Of a DNA stretch of 35,192 bases, positions 1 through 8,554 are shown in pieces. The stretch comes from Reyranella sp. (GTDB lineage: Bacteria > Pseudomonadota > Alphaproteobacteria > Reyranellales > Reyranellaceae), in contig JALHMO010000069.1 in NCBI GenBank assembly GCA_022844015.1, positions 1 through 35,192 on the forward strand, read 5' to 3'. A program made the translations under genes and the position numbers. Within the stretch, counting starts at the first letter, position 1; every line of letters starts with the position of its first letter. The notes under the pieces are model-generated. The model ran no database searches. It saw only the letters and a list, made by a program, of their open reading frames with translations, and was not told the DNA's origin.

Positions 1-596
1 CGGACCATGAACTCCTTGAGGATGTCGTTCTGGATCGTGCCCGCGAGCTTGTCCTGCGGCACGCCCTGCTCCTCGGCGGCGACGATGTAGCCGGCCAGCA
101 CCGGCAGCACGGCGCCGTTCATGGTCATCGACACGCTCATCTTGTCGAGCGGGATGCCGTCGAACAGGATCTTCATGTCCTCGACCGAATCGATCGCCAC
201 GCCGGCCTTGCCGACGTCGCCGACGACGCGCGGGTGATCGGAATCGTAGCCGCGGTGGGTGGCGAGATCGAACGCCACCGACAGGCCCATCTGGCCGGCC
301 GCGAGATTGGCGCGATAGAATTTGTTGCTCTCCTCGGCGGTCGAGAAGCCGGCGTACTGGCGCACCGTCCACGGCCGGCCGGCATACATCGTGGCCTTTG
401 GCCCGCGCGTGAAGGGCGGGAAGCCCGGCAGCGAGCCCACGACCTCGAGGCCTTCGAGATCTTCCGCCGTGTAGAGCGGCTTGACCACGATGCCCTCGGG
501 GGTCGTCCAGTCGAGCGAGGAGACGGGCCGGTCGCGCAGCTCCCGGGCGGCGAGCTTTTCCCAGTCGGCCTGGGTTTTCTTCGGGAAGTCAGCCAT
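1..596 (-). CDS. scpA: Methylmalonyl-CoA mutase, large catalytic subunit (5' part only)
   Basis: This enzyme interconverts (R)-methylmalonyl-CoA and succinyl-CoA with adenosylcobalamin, the last step in feeding propionyl-CoA into the TCA cycle. The 198 visible residues begin [17 protein letters not shown], a typical N-terminus, and continue with the family signature [18 protein letters not shown] (residues 74-91), then [20 protein letters not shown] and [12 protein letters not shown] of the TIM barrel. The C-terminal cobalamin-binding domain lies beyond the window edge, so the gene is cut by the window, not broken. The ATG at 596 was chosen because the protein aligns from its first residue, although no strong Shine-Dalgarno site is visible. 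The small-subunit gene is not seen. Family assignment is secure; the symbol is one of several in use (mcmA, mutB). Confidence 0.95.
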   Translation of the reverse strand, partial: MADFPKKTQADWEKLAARELRDRPVSSLDWTTPEGIVVKPLYTAEDLEGLEVVGSLPGFPPFTRGPKATMYAGRPWTVRQYAGFSTAEESNKFYRANLAAGQMGLSVAFDLATHRGYDSDHPRVVGDVGKAGVAIDSVEDMKILFDGIPLDKMSVSMTMNGAVLPVLAGYIVAAEEQGVPQDKLAGTIQNDILKEFMV

Positions 597-749
597 GGCT
601 GCAATGTACTGCGGATTCACGATCAGAAAAGATGGTTCTTCGGAGGCTCATAGCCGGGAGCGCGCTACTCTCGTTCTTGGATGGTCACAGAGTCATCTCG
701 GTCATCTCGCATCCTCTGGGAACAGGCGTGGAGATTCGGCCCGGAATTT

Positions 750-826
750 TGCGTCATTTGCGTCACAGCGTCATTAGCCTCTGAAATCAACGACTTGGCC
801 GTGACGCAACAGAGAGCGCTGCGTCA
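750..826. promoter_or_regulatory. Cluster of TGCGTCA / TGACGC half-sites
   Basis: TGCGTCA occurs at 750-756, 759-765 and 820-826, GCGTCA at 768-773, and the inverted TGACGC at 802-807. The first three start about nine bases apart in the same orientation; the last two form a wider inverted pair. The cluster is 150-230 bp upstream of the mutase start. Repeated, regularly phased hexamers in a promoter region suggest a transcription-factor binding array, but I do not recognise the factor. Confidence 0.35.
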
Positions 827-1018
827 TCGGGAATGGATTTGTGCCGGCGCTGACAGTCACGGGGGTGTCCTTCACGTCGTACGGAGCCTTAGCCCCACGC
901 ATTATCACAGCACCCCAGGAATTGGTCGGCCGGGTAACCGGGTTGGTTCGTTCCTGCGGCCACGACCGCGTGCCACCAACGGCACTTGTCCCCGATCGGC
1001 GCAGAAGTGCCTCGATCC

Positions 1019-1058
1019 GAGATGTGTCTCCTCCATAGCAGCGAAGCTGGGGAGGAGG
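1019..1058 (+). repeat. Dispersed repeat, GAGATGTGT...GCAGCGAAGCTGGGGAG family
   Basis: The segment from GAGATGTGT through TAGCAGCGAAGCTGGGG to GGAGGAG matches two oppositely oriented copies at 11451-11497 and 11685-11733. It ends 31 bp from the PHB depolymerase stop codon, so it is probably transcribed as part of that gene's 3' untranslated region. Confidence 0.6.
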
Positions 1059-1089
1059 AGGAGGAAGAGCGCCGCGGTCCCGGCATACC

Positions 1090-2334
1090 CTAATCGTTGG
1101 AGAGAATCGTGTTTCGCACCAAGGGATAGATCTGGCCGGCCCAGCGCCGGCCGGCGAACACGCCGTAGTGGCCGACGCCGGCCTGCATGTAGTGCTTCTT
1201 GCGGTAGGGGCGCAGGCTGGTGCACAGGTCGTGCGCCGCGACGGTCTGGCCGATCGCGCAGATGTCGTCGCGCTCGCCCTCGACGGTGAACAGGGCGGTG
1301 CGGCGGATCGCCTTGGGATTGACCCGGCGGCCGCGCCAGTCGAGCTCGCCCTTGGCCAGGCGGTGTTCCTGGAACACCCACTGGACTGTCTCGAGATAGA
1401 ACTCCGCCGCCAGGTCGAGCACGGCAAAATACTCGTCGTAGAAGGTCTTGATGGTCTCCGCCTGCTCGGTGTCGCCGTTGGCCATGGCGCGATAGAGATC
1501 GATCTGCGCCTTGACGTGGCGCTCGGCGTTCATGCTCATGAAGGCGGTGAGCTGGACGAAGCCGGGATAGACCCGGCGCGCCGCGCCGGGATAGCGCCAC
1601 GGCACGCGGGCGATCAGGTTCTGCTCGAACCATTCGATCGGCCGGCCGATCGCCAGCTCGTTCACCTTGGTGGGGTTGATACGGGTGTCGATCGGCCCCG
1701 CCATCAGGGTCATGCTGCGCGGCTGGCAGGGATTGTCGTCCTCGGCCATCAGCGCCGCGGCCGCCAGCGCCTGGACGCAGGGCTGGCAGACGGCAACGAC
1801 GTGGGCGCCCTGCCCCATCGCCTCGAGGAACGTGACCAGGTGCTCGACATACTCGTCGAAGCCGAATGGGCCGTGCCACAGGCCGACATCGCGGGCATTG
1901 GCCCAGTCGGTGATATGCACGTCGTGCTCGGGCAGCAGCACCCGCACCGTGTCGCGCAGCAGCGTGGCGAAGTGGCCCGACAGGGGCGCCACGACCAGGA
2001 CCTTGGGCTGCGGCGCCACACCCTCCTTGGCGAAGCGCAGCAAAGTGCCGAACGGCGTGGCGAGCACCTCCTCCTCGCGCACCGGGACGAGCTCGTTGCC
2101 GCTCCTGATCTCGTCGATGCCGAAGGTCGGCCGGCGATGCGTGAGCGTTGCCCTGCTCATCATCTCGCAGAGCGCGGCGGCCGCCCGCCAGCTGTCGAGC
2201 GACGGCGCCTGGCCATTGCCCAGCGTCTGGCTGGCCGCCGCCGCCCACGCCCGGATCGGCAGCATGACGTCAGCGGCGGTCTGATACAGCGCATAGAGCA
2301 TGAAAGGCGACCGGCTCGAAAATTGCATCCCCAC
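1090..2334 (-). CDS. phaZ: Intracellular polyhydroxybutyrate depolymerase
   Basis: It hydrolyses native intracellular PHB granules to 3-hydroxybutyrate oligomers or monomers. The protein has up to 414 residues, normal for the intracellular family, and has no signal peptide. It starts with the family-typical N-terminus MLYALYQTAADVMLPIRAWA (from residue 12), and contains APLSGHFATLLRDTV, HITDWANARDV and the HVVAVCQPC segment in which C183 is the expected nucleophile (a Cys replacing the usual lipase-box Ser). VEGERDDICAIG supplies the likely acidic residue and GHYGVF (H389) the likely His. Translation may start at the ATG at 2334, at 2328, or at 2301 (the residue-12 Met, where homologues usually begin); I give the longest. 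It is divergent from the GST gene with only 23 bp between, so the two promoters must overlap. No phaC or phasin gene is nearby. Confidence 0.93.
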   Translation of the reverse strand: MGMQFSSRSPFMLYALYQTAADVMLPIRAWAAAASQTLGNGQAPSLDSWRAAAALCEMMSRATLTHRRPTFGIDEIRSGNELVPVREEEVLATPFGTLLRFAKEGVAPQPKVLVVAPLSGHFATLLRDTVRVLLPEHDVHITDWANARDVGLWHGPFGFDEYVEHLVTFLEAMGQGAHVVAVCQPCVQALAAAALMAEDDNPCQPRSMTLMAGPIDTRINPTKVNELAIGRPIEWFEQNLIARVPWRYPGAARRVYPGFVQLTAFMSMNAERHVKAQIDLYRAMANGDTEQAETIKTFYDEYFAVLDLAAEFYLETVQWVFQEHRLAKGELDWRGRRVNPKAIRRTALFTVEGERDDICAIGQTVAAHDLCTSLRPYRKKHYMQAGVGHYGVFAGRRWAGQIYPLVRNTILSND

Positions 2335-2357
2335 GAAAGCTCGAATACACCACCACA

Positions 2358-3023
2358 GTGATGTCCATGGCCGAGGCTTCGCTCACCGTCAGTAGCAAGA
2401 ACTATTCCTCTTGGTCGCTCCGCGGCTTTCTTTTGTGCCGCATGGCGGGATTGGCGTTCGACGAGCGAGTCGCACCGATCGACGATCCGGCGACCCGGGC
2501 GGAACTGCTGCTGCTTTCACCATCGTTTCTCGTGCCCTGCCTGGAGCACGGGCCGGTCAAGGTCTGGGATACCCTGGCGATTGCAGAGTATCTGAACGAG
2601 ATCAAGCCCGAGGCGCACCTGCTGCCGGCCGATCCGGCGGCCCGGGCCCATTGCCGAGCCGTCTGCGGCGAGATGCACTCGGGCTTCGCCAACCTGCGCT
2701 CGGCCCTGCCGATGAACCTCAAGGCCCACCATCCGGGCTTCAAGGTGTGGGCCGGGGCGCAAGCCGATATCGATCGCGTGACCGCGATCTGGCGGGACTG
2801 CCTGCAGCGCTATGGTGGGCCCTACCTCTTCGGCTCGGTGCCGACCATGGCGGACGCAATGTACGCCCCGGTCTGCTCGCGCTTCGCCACCTACGACGTG
2901 AAGCTCGACCCCGCCTGCGCCGGCTATCGCGACCTGATGTTGAAGTTCCCGCCGATGCTCGAATGGACGCTTGCCGCCCGTACCGAGCCGGAAGAGGTCG
3001 AGGAGCTCGACGTCGAGTTCTGA
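2358..3023 (+). CDS. Glutathione S-transferase family protein
   Basis: A cytosolic two-domain GST-like protein of about 220 residues. The thioredoxin-fold N-domain opens with LTVSSKNYSSWSLRGFLL, where the Ser/Tyr cluster is the glutathione-activating region. It continues with a pre-cis-proline segment (SFLVPCLEHG) and VWDTLAIAEYLNE, the conserved Glu/Ser-binding turn of the family (here Asp-Thr). The helical C-domain carries the N-capping motif in GSVPTMADAMYAPV. Starts at GTG 2358, ATG 2361 or ATG 2367 are all possible; the GTG gives the longest form. The substrate cannot be inferred. It converges on the prephenate dehydratase-like gene 104 bp downstream. Confidence 0.9.
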   Translation: MMSMAEASLTVSSKNYSSWSLRGFLLCRMAGLAFDERVAPIDDPATRAELLLLSPSFLVPCLEHGPVKVWDTLAIAEYLNEIKPEAHLLPADPAARAHCRAVCGEMHSGFANLRSALPMNLKAHHPGFKVWAGAQADIDRVTAIWRDCLQRYGGPYLFGSVPTMADAMYAPVCSRFATYDVKLDPACAGYRDLMLKFPPMLEWTLAARTEPEEVEELDVEF

Positions 3024-3127
3024 GGCTTGAACGGCTTCCCAGCTCGCCATCGACCTGTCGCTCGCCCGTGCGAACGCGATCGAGAACGCTCGACCTTCCA
3101 CCGTGCTCGACTGTTGGACCACCGGCG

Positions 3128-3943
3128 TCAGTAGGTGCGCGGATACGATCCCAGGATGCGGGCATTCCTGATCTCCCGGAGGAAATCGAGGCTCGGATGC
3201 GTCCTGTGCCCTGCGATGTCGATGACATATTGATGCGTATCCAGCCGTGCTCGTGTGGGACGCTGGTAGATGTTCAGCACCGACGCATTGTGCTCCTTCA
3301 GGGCATTCAGGAAGTCCATGAAGTCCACTTCCGACGACTTCAGATGTACGCTGGTGCGGTCACGGCCTGTCGGTAACGGACAGTTCCGGCCGACAACCCA
3401 CCACCTGGTGACGTTGTGAATGCCTTCTTCTATCCCTGTGCGTACTTCCTGCAGGTCGAAGAGCTTCGCACCAAGTCCTGGGCCGATCGACGCGAGCGCC
3501 GGCGAGTTCTGACTCGCGACGAACGCCGTGGGGCCGTGACGAACCTCTCGGTCGACATTCGGCATATGGACATCGAGCCATGCGCCGACTTCGTCCAACG
3601 CCACGGGGTGTCCCAATACCTTCCGGATCGAATCGAATGTCGCCTGTTTGGTCGCGATCAGGCTGTAGCTCAGCATCTTCGGGTACTCGGCGACAATCAC
3701 GGGCGCCCTGAGCGCCAGGATGTCGTCGAGGTACGGCGTCGCTCCCACGAGCGACGTCGTCACCGGAGCGCAGATCGCGTCGACGGTTCCATCCTCGTAT
3801 GCCTTGAACAGCCCGTCGGCGAACGGCAAGAGCTCGACGCCCTGTGCGAACAGGTCGAGCGTGGCTTGATGTGTCCAGGTTCCCTCCGGACCCAAGTACC
3901 CAACGCTTCGAATCGACGATGTATCTACCACCGGCCGCTGCAA
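3128..3943 (-). CDS. Divergent prephenate dehydratase-like protein with ACT-like C-terminus
   Basis: The 271-residue protein has the layout of bacterial prephenate dehydratase (prephenate to phenylpyruvate): two periplasmic-binding-like lobes (about 13-190) and an ACT-type regulatory domain (about 195-265) ending in LGSYP. Seen directly: VGYLGPEGTWTHQA at 14-27, and NVTRWWVVG at 177-185 matching the catalytic N-x-TRF segment. The usual PIENS motif reads PVTTS (60-64), and the ACT-domain ESRP motif reads YQRP (226-229). The residues normally needed for catalysis and for phenylalanine sensing are therefore changed, so it may do something else, as in the prephenate-decarboxylase branch of the fold. 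The start is TTG at 3943, preceded by AAAGAGGT eight bases upstream. The gene looks less GC-rich than its neighbours, hinting at transfer. It converges with the GST gene. Confidence 0.75.
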   Translation of the reverse strand: MQRPVVDTSSIRSVGYLGPEGTWTHQATLDLFAQGVELLPFADGLFKAYEDGTVDAICAPVTTSLVGATPYLDDILALRAPVIVAEYPKMLSYSLIATKQATFDSIRKVLGHPVALDEVGAWLDVHMPNVDREVRHGPTAFVASQNSPALASIGPGLGAKLFDLQEVRTGIEEGIHNVTRWWVVGRNCPLPTGRDRTSVHLKSSEVDFMDFLNALKEHNASVLNIYQRPTRARLDTHQYVIDIAGHRTHPSLDFLREIRNARILGSYPRTY

Positions 3944-3965
3944 TGTTCTGACCTCTTTCCGGGAT

Positions 3966-4005
3966 GCTCCTCAGGGTGAGGTCCCTCTGTCGCTTGACGT
4001 CTATG
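3966..4005 (+). repeat. Truncated right end of the ATAGGCG inverted-repeat element
   Basis: GCTCCTCAGGGTGAGG followed by TCCCTCTGTCGCTTGACGTC and TATGG matches the right terminus of the complete element at 29574-29758 (GCTCCTCAGGGTGAGG, ATTCTTCTTAGTTTAACG, CCTATGG). No matching left end is seen upstream, where the prephenate dehydratase-like gene begins. It looks like a solo or decayed end lying between that gene and zwf. Confidence 0.55.
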
Positions 4006-4059
4006 GAGTTGCGCCCCTGCCATCGCGCCAAGTCGCAGACCAGGAGACGTCTCGCCTGT

Positions 4060-5526
4060 TCAAGCGCCGGCGCGATTGGGATCCCGCCAGGCTCTCTCGA
4101 AGGGCAGGCGCCAGGCATGCGGGGCGATGAGCTGGTGGATCGATTTCGGCCCCCATGAGCCCGGCTGGTAGAGCCGGACGGGCGGCGGCGAGTCGAGCAG
4201 CGGGCCCGACACTTCCCACAGCCGCTCGATGCCTTCGGCGGTAGTGAACAGCGTGCGGTCGCCGCGCATCGCATCCAGGATCAGGCGCTCATAGGCCTCG
4301 AGGACGTCGCCGATCCAGCCGGTATCGTGCATGGCGAACTGCATGCTCAGCTTGTCGAGCCGCATGCCCGGGCCCGGGCGCTTGCCGTAGAAGGACAAGG
4401 ACATCTTCGACGCATCCGCCAGGTCGAAGGTGAGGTGGTCCGGCCCCTGCGCGCCGACGCCGGAGCCTGCCGGAAACATGCTCTTGGGCGGCTCCCGGAA
4501 GGCCAGCGAGATGATCCGTTGCCCTTCGGCGAGCCGCTTGCCGGTGCGCAGGTAGAACGGCACGCCGGCCCAGCGCCAGTTGTCGATGCCGCACCTGAGG
4601 GCGATGAAGGTTTCGGTGTCCGATTCGGGGTCGATGCCCGGCCCCGATCGATAGCCGGCGTACTGGCCGCGCACGACGTTCCTCGGCTCGATCACGGACA
4701 TGCTGCGAAAGACCTTGTTCTTCTCCTCGCTGATCGGCGCCGGCTCCAGGGACGTCGGCGCCTCCATCGCCACGAAGGCCAGGATCTGGAACAGGTGGGT
4801 CACCACCATGTCGCGAAATGCGCCAGTTGCCTCATAAAAGCTCGACCGCGTGCCGAGGCCCAGCGTCTCGGGCACGTCGATCTGCACGTGGTCGATGAAA
4901 TTCCGGTTCCAGATCGGCTCGAACAGGCCGTTGGCGAAGCGGAACGCCAGGATGTTCTGCGCCGCTTCCTTGCCCAGGAAATGGTCGATCCGGAAAATCT
5001 GCTCCTCGGCGAAGACCTCGTGCAGCCTGGCGTTCAGCGACACCGCGCTGGCGAGATCGGTGCCGAAGGGCTTTTCCATGATGACGCGACTGCGCTCGAC
5101 AAGACCGGCTTCGGCCAGCAGCCGCACCGCCGGCAGGGCGGCGGCAGGCGGCACGCTCAAATAGTGCAGGCGACGGCTCTCGCCGGCCAGCGAAGCCTCG
5201 GCCGCATCGACTGCCGCCTTCAGGGCGGCGGGGCCGGCCGACATCGGAATGTAATCCAGGGTCTCGGAGAAGGCGGCCCAGGCGGCCTCGCTCACCTTGT
5301 GGCTGGAGAATTGATGGATCGCTTCCCGCGCGATCCTGCGCAAACCGTCTGCGTCGAGATCGTCCAGCGAGACGCCGATGATCCGGCAGCCCGGGACGAA
5401 GCCGGAGCTGACGAGATGGAACAATCCCGGCAGCAGCTTGCGCCGCGACAGATCGCCCGTGGCGCCCACGAGCACGACAACCTGCGGATATCGCGGACCG
5501 ACACCCTGAGGATTCTTCGCTAACAT
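4060..5526 (-). CDS. zwf: Glucose-6-phosphate 1-dehydrogenase
   Basis: It oxidises glucose 6-phosphate to 6-phosphogluconolactone with NADP+ (or NAD+), the entry to the pentose phosphate and Entner-Doudoroff routes. The 488 residues are normal for the family. The Rossmann motif GATGDLSRRKLLPGLF is at 21-36, EKPFG at 151-155, and the substrate signature RIDHFLGKE at 179-187. D181 and H244 (VVTHLF) correspond to the Asp-His catalytic dyad. The open frame runs 46 codons further upstream to 5664, but that extension is translated intergenic repeat. The ATG at 5526 has TGAGGTGG just upstream and gives a normal N-terminus. It is divergent from glgP. No pgl or edd gene follows, so it is not in the common zwf-pgl-edd arrangement here. 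Confidence 0.96.
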   Translation of the reverse strand: MLAKNPQGVGPRYPQVVVLVGATGDLSRRKLLPGLFHLVSSGFVPGCRIIGVSLDDLDADGLRRIAREAIHQFSSHKVSEAAWAAFSETLDYIPMSAGPAALKAAVDAAEASLAGESRRLHYLSVPPAAALPAVRLLAEAGLVERSRVIMEKPFGTDLASAVSLNARLHEVFAEEQIFRIDHFLGKEAAQNILAFRFANGLFEPIWNRNFIDHVQIDVPETLGLGTRSSFYEATGAFRDMVVTHLFQILAFVAMEAPTSLEPAPISEEKNKVFRSMSVIEPRNVVRGQYAGYRSGPGIDPESDTETFIALRCGIDNWRWAGVPFYLRTGKRLAEGQRIISLAFREPPKSMFPAGSGVGAQGPDHLTFDLADASKMSLSFYGKRPGPGMRLDKLSMQFAMHDTGWIGDVLEAYERLILDAMRGDRTLFTTAEGIERLWEVSGPLLDSPPPVRLYQPGSWGPKSIHQLIAPHAWRLPFERAWRDPNRAGA

Positions 5527-5844
5527 GTGGGCCACCTCAGGAGGCAGGGTACACGCATTGGCAAGAAAATCCGTCATCCCGACCGGAGGCGAGCACAGCG
5601 CTTGCCCCGAGTGCAGCCGAAGGGAGGCGTAGCCGAGGGACCTTACTTGTCGTGGCATCAACAAGAAAGGTCCCCCGGCTACGCCCCCAATGGCGCTGTA
5701 AACAGCGGCTAATCGGTCGGCGCCGCTCGGGATGACGGGACTCCTGCCTCACGAGACAGGTTGCCTGGAGCAACCGTCGCTTCGCTTCCACCTCGATCAT
5801 GCTCGACGTCGTCCGGACGCGCCGAGCAGCTTACAGGAGGCATC
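5527..5844. other. Divergent promoter region between zwf and glgP
   Basis: This 318-bp gap separates two divergently transcribed sugar-catabolic genes. About half (5572-5737) is a palindromic repeat (separate entry). The remaining 107 bp before glgP and 45 bp before zwf must hold the promoters and both Shine-Dalgarno sites (TGAGGTGG for zwf; ACAGGAGG, ending four bases before the glgP ATG). No operator was recognised with confidence. Confidence 0.6.
5572..5737. repeat. Palindromic repeat of the CGTCATCCCGAC family, copy 1
   Basis: It begins CGTCATCCCGACCGGAG and ends CTCGGGATGACG, the inverted complement. An inner inverted pair, GTAGCCGAGGGACC and GGTCCCCCGGCTAC, surrounds the centre. A sister copy is at 11527-11646. 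Translated, one strand gives the familiar spurious peptide LGYASLR...PVGMTD, which is how it comes to extend the zwf reading frame. Confidence 0.75.
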
Positions 5845-8337
5845 ATGAACGACGTCCCCAAAGTCCGCGCGAAACCGGAGCAGCCGGCTTCTCACGAATT
5901 CGGGGCCGTTCCGTTCTGTGGCCGACCCGATGCGCTCTTCGAGCGTCACCTGCTGTCCGATGCCGTGGTCCTGCCGTCGACCGCCTACGACCGGCAGCGC
6001 TTCGAGGCTCTGGCCCGTTCGGTCCGCGACCTGCTCTCCCGGCGCTGGATCGAGAGCCAGAGCACCTATGATCGACTGAACCCCAAGCGCGTCTACTACG
6101 TGTCGATGGAGTTCCTGATCGGCCGGTCGCTCGCGAACAACGTCATGAACCTGATGCTGGAACCGTTCATCGAGCGGACGGCGCGCGCGAGCGGCCTGGA
6201 CTGGCTCGGCCTGGTGGAGCAGGAGCCCGATGCCGGGCTCGGCAATGGCGGCCTCGGACGGCTCGCAGCGTGCTTCCTCGATTCGATGGCGACCCTGCAG
6301 CTCCCGGCGATGGGCTACGGGCTGCGTTACGAGTACGGCATGTTCCGTCAGTCGATCGAGCACGGCTGGCAGCATGAGCATCCGGACAACTGGCTGCGCC
6401 GGCAGGACCCTTGGGAAGTCTCGCGCCGCCGCGAGGTCGTCGAGGTCGCGCTCGGCTGCACCTTCGAGATGCACCAGGGTCAGCTGCAGATCGTCGCCAA
6501 TCGTCCATCGACCCTGCTCGGCATTCCGTACGACCGGCCGGTAGTGGGCTTCGGCGGCACGACGATCAACAGCCTGCGGCTGTGGAGCGCGGCAGCCCAG
6601 GACGCTTTCGACTTCCAGGAGTTCAGCGAAGGCGACTTCGTGGGTGCCCTGGTCGGCGGCATTGCGGCGCAGACGCTGACCCGCGTTCTCTACCCGGACG
6701 ACTCGACCGAGATGGGGCAAGCGCTGCGCTTCGCGCAGGAGTATTTCCTGGTCGCCTGCTCGCTGGCCGACCTCGTGCGCCGCTTCCGTCGCGACAACGA
6801 CGACTGGGGCCTGCTCCCCGACAAGGTCGCCATCCAGCTCAACGATACCCATCCGGCCCTGGCGGTGCCGGAGCTGATGCGCATCCTGCTCGACGAGGCG
6901 CAGCTCGGCTGGGAAAGATCGTGGGACCTCACGCGGCGGACCCTGGCCTACACCAACCACACGCTGCTGCCCGAGGCGCTGGAAAAATGGCCGTTGCGCT
7001 ACTTCCGGCAGATGCTGCCGCGACACCTCGACATCATCTACCAGATCAACCAGCGCTTCCTCGGCGACGTGCGGCGGCGCTATCCCGGCGACGAGGCCCG
7101 CGTCCAGCGCGTGAGCCTGATCGAGGAAGGGGCGGAGGACAGGGACAAGGTCCGCATGGCACATCTGGCGATCGTCGGCTCGCACAGCACGAACGGCGTC
7201 GCCGCGATCCATTCCGGGCTGCTGCGCACGACGACGGTGCGCGACCTGGCGGAGATCTTCCCCGAGCGCTTCAACAACAAGACCAATGGCGTCACGCCGC
7301 GGCGCTGGCTGCTGCTGGCCAATCCCGCTCTGTCGCGCGCCATCACCGATGTCGTCGGGGATGGCTGGATAACCGATTTCGCCAGGATCGCCGGGCTGAG
7401 GCCTGCCGCCGATGACGCCGCGTTCCGCCGTTCGTTCCTGCAGGTCAAGCGGGACGCCAAGGCACGGTTCGCCGACTGGCTGAGATCGACCTCGGGGCAG
7501 GTGGTGGACCCCGACAGCATCTTCGACTGCCAGATCAAGCGCATCCATGAATACAAGCGCCAGATGCTCAATGCGCTGCGGATCGTCGTGCTCTACAACC
7601 GGCTGCGCGCGAACCCGGCCCTCGACATGGCCCCCCGCACGTTCTTCTTCGGCGGCAAGGCCGCGCCCGCGTACCACCTCGCCAAGCTCATCATCAAGTT
7701 CGTGAGCAACCTGGCCGGCACGATCGACGGCGATCCGGCGATCCGCGGGCGGATCAAGGTCGTCTTCCTCCCGGAATATTGCGTCTCGCTGGCCGAACGG
7801 CTGATCCCGGCAGCCGACGTTTCCAACCAGATCTCGACCGCGGGCTACGAGGCCAGCGGCACGAGCAACATGAAGTTCATGATGAACGGGGCGCTGACCC
7901 TCGGCACGCGGGACGGTGCCACGATCGAGATGGCCCAGGAGGGCGGCGAGGAGAACTTCTTCCTGTTCGGGCTCACCGCGCAGCAGGTCGCCGAAAGCCG
8001 CGGCTGGTACAGCCCGCACTGGCACTACGAGAACCAAGCCGAGACACGAGAGGCGCTCGACCTGATCGCCCGCGACTATTTCAGCCAGAACGAGCTCGGT
8101 GCCTTCGCCTTGCTGCACGACATGCTGCTGAAGCACGGCGACCGCTACATGAATCTCGCGGACCTCGCCGCCTATCTCGAGGCGGATCGGGCACTCTGCG
8201 CGCTGTACGCGGATCGCGATGCCTGGGCCCGCAAGGCGATCCTCAATGTCGCGAGCTCGGGGAAGTTCTCCAGCGACCGCACCATCGCGCAGTACGCGAC
8301 GGAGATCTGGCATGCCGAACCCTGCCCGGTGGCGTAG
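5845..8337 (+). CDS. glgP: Glycogen/starch/alpha-glucan phosphorylase
   Basis: It releases glucose 1-phosphate from the non-reducing ends of glycogen by phosphorolysis, using pyridoxal phosphate. The 830 residues match the full-length family. The N-terminal half has YYVSMEFLIGRSLANNVMNL and EPDAGLGNGGLGRLAACFLD; the C-terminal half has IFDCQIKRIHEYKRQ, and EASGTSNMKFMMNGALTLGT with PLP lysine K677. The ATG at 5845 has ACAGGAGG upstream and was preferred over an in-frame upstream start at 5761 that lacks such a site. No glgA, glgB, glgC or glgX gene lies in the window, so the gene stands alone apart from divergent zwf, which would take the same hexose phosphate onward. Confidence 0.96.
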   Translation: MNDVPKVRAKPEQPASHEFGAVPFCGRPDALFERHLLSDAVVLPSTAYDRQRFEALARSVRDLLSRRWIESQSTYDRLNPKRVYYVSMEFLIGRSLANNVMNLMLEPFIERTARASGLDWLGLVEQEPDAGLGNGGLGRLAACFLDSMATLQLPAMGYGLRYEYGMFRQSIEHGWQHEHPDNWLRRQDPWEVSRRREVVEVALGCTFEMHQGQLQIVANRPSTLLGIPYDRPVVGFGGTTINSLRLWSAAAQDAFDFQEFSEGDFVGALVGGIAAQTLTRVLYPDDSTEMGQALRFAQEYFLVACSLADLVRRFRRDNDDWGLLPDKVAIQLNDTHPALAVPELMRILLDEAQLGWERSWDLTRRTLAYTNHTLLPEALEKWPLRYFRQMLPRHLDIIYQINQRFLGDVRRRYPGDEARVQRVSLIEEGAEDRDKVRMAHLAIVGSHSTNGVAAIHSGLLRTTTVRDLAEIFPERFNNKTNGVTPRRWLLLANPALSRAITDVVGDGWITDFARIAGLRPAADDAAFRRSFLQVKRDAKARFADWLRSTSGQVVDPDSIFDCQIKRIHEYKRQMLNALRIVVLYNRLRANPALDMAPRTFFFGGKAAPAYHLAKLIIKFVSNLAGTIDGDPAIRGRIKVVFLPEYCVSLAERLIPAADVSNQISTAGYEASGTSNMKFMMNGALTLGTRDGATIEMAQEGGEENFFLFGLTAQQVAESRGWYSPHWHYENQAETREALDLIARDYFSQNELGAFALLHDMLLKHGDRYMNLADLAAYLEADRALCALYADRDAWARKAILNVASSGKFSSDRTIAQYATEIWHAEPCPVA

Positions 8338-8500
8338 GCGGAACGGGTGACAAGGTCCAGTCACCGCTCGCCGCGAAGGCGATTCCGGTCGACAGGCACG
8401 GGCAAGAGTAGCCCTCCGACCGGATCCGACGGAAGCGTGTGATTCGGCACCCGCGAGCAACTCTCTGACGAAGCCGCGAAAGAGTGGGCGAGAAAGCCTC

Positions 8501-8540
8501 TTGTCCCCTCCCGCGCCGCCTTGCAAAGTCGGCGGGACAA
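8501..8540 (+). promoter_or_regulatory. Hairpin in the leader of the Bug receptor gene
   Basis: TTGTCCC (8501-8507) is complementary to GGGACAA (8534-8540), with a further CCGCC/GGCGG pairing possible inside. The 3' arm ends two bases before the GGAGG Shine-Dalgarno sequence at 8543. It could affect translation or be chance in GC-rich DNA. Confidence 0.25.
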
Positions 8541-8554
8541 ACGGAGGAAACAAC

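Larger units (their letters stand above)
597..1089. other. 493-bp gap between the mutase and PHB depolymerase genes
   Basis: No convincing gene is seen on either strand; the open frames lack recognisable domains and Shine-Dalgarno sites. The half near the mutase start holds five TGCGTCA/TGACGCA-type hexamers between 750 and 826 (separate entry). The far end (1019-1058) holds one member of a dispersed repeat. A small hairpin (GTGCC, six-base loop, GGCAC) lies at about 971-986. The gap is the upstream region of the mutase gene and lies downstream of the PHB depolymerase stop. Confidence 0.6.

Noticed and set aside
597..1089. A small gene or non-coding RNA in the gap before the mutase
   Set aside because: Short frames here have no ribosome-binding site or recognisable domain, and no RNA family structure could be recognised by eye.
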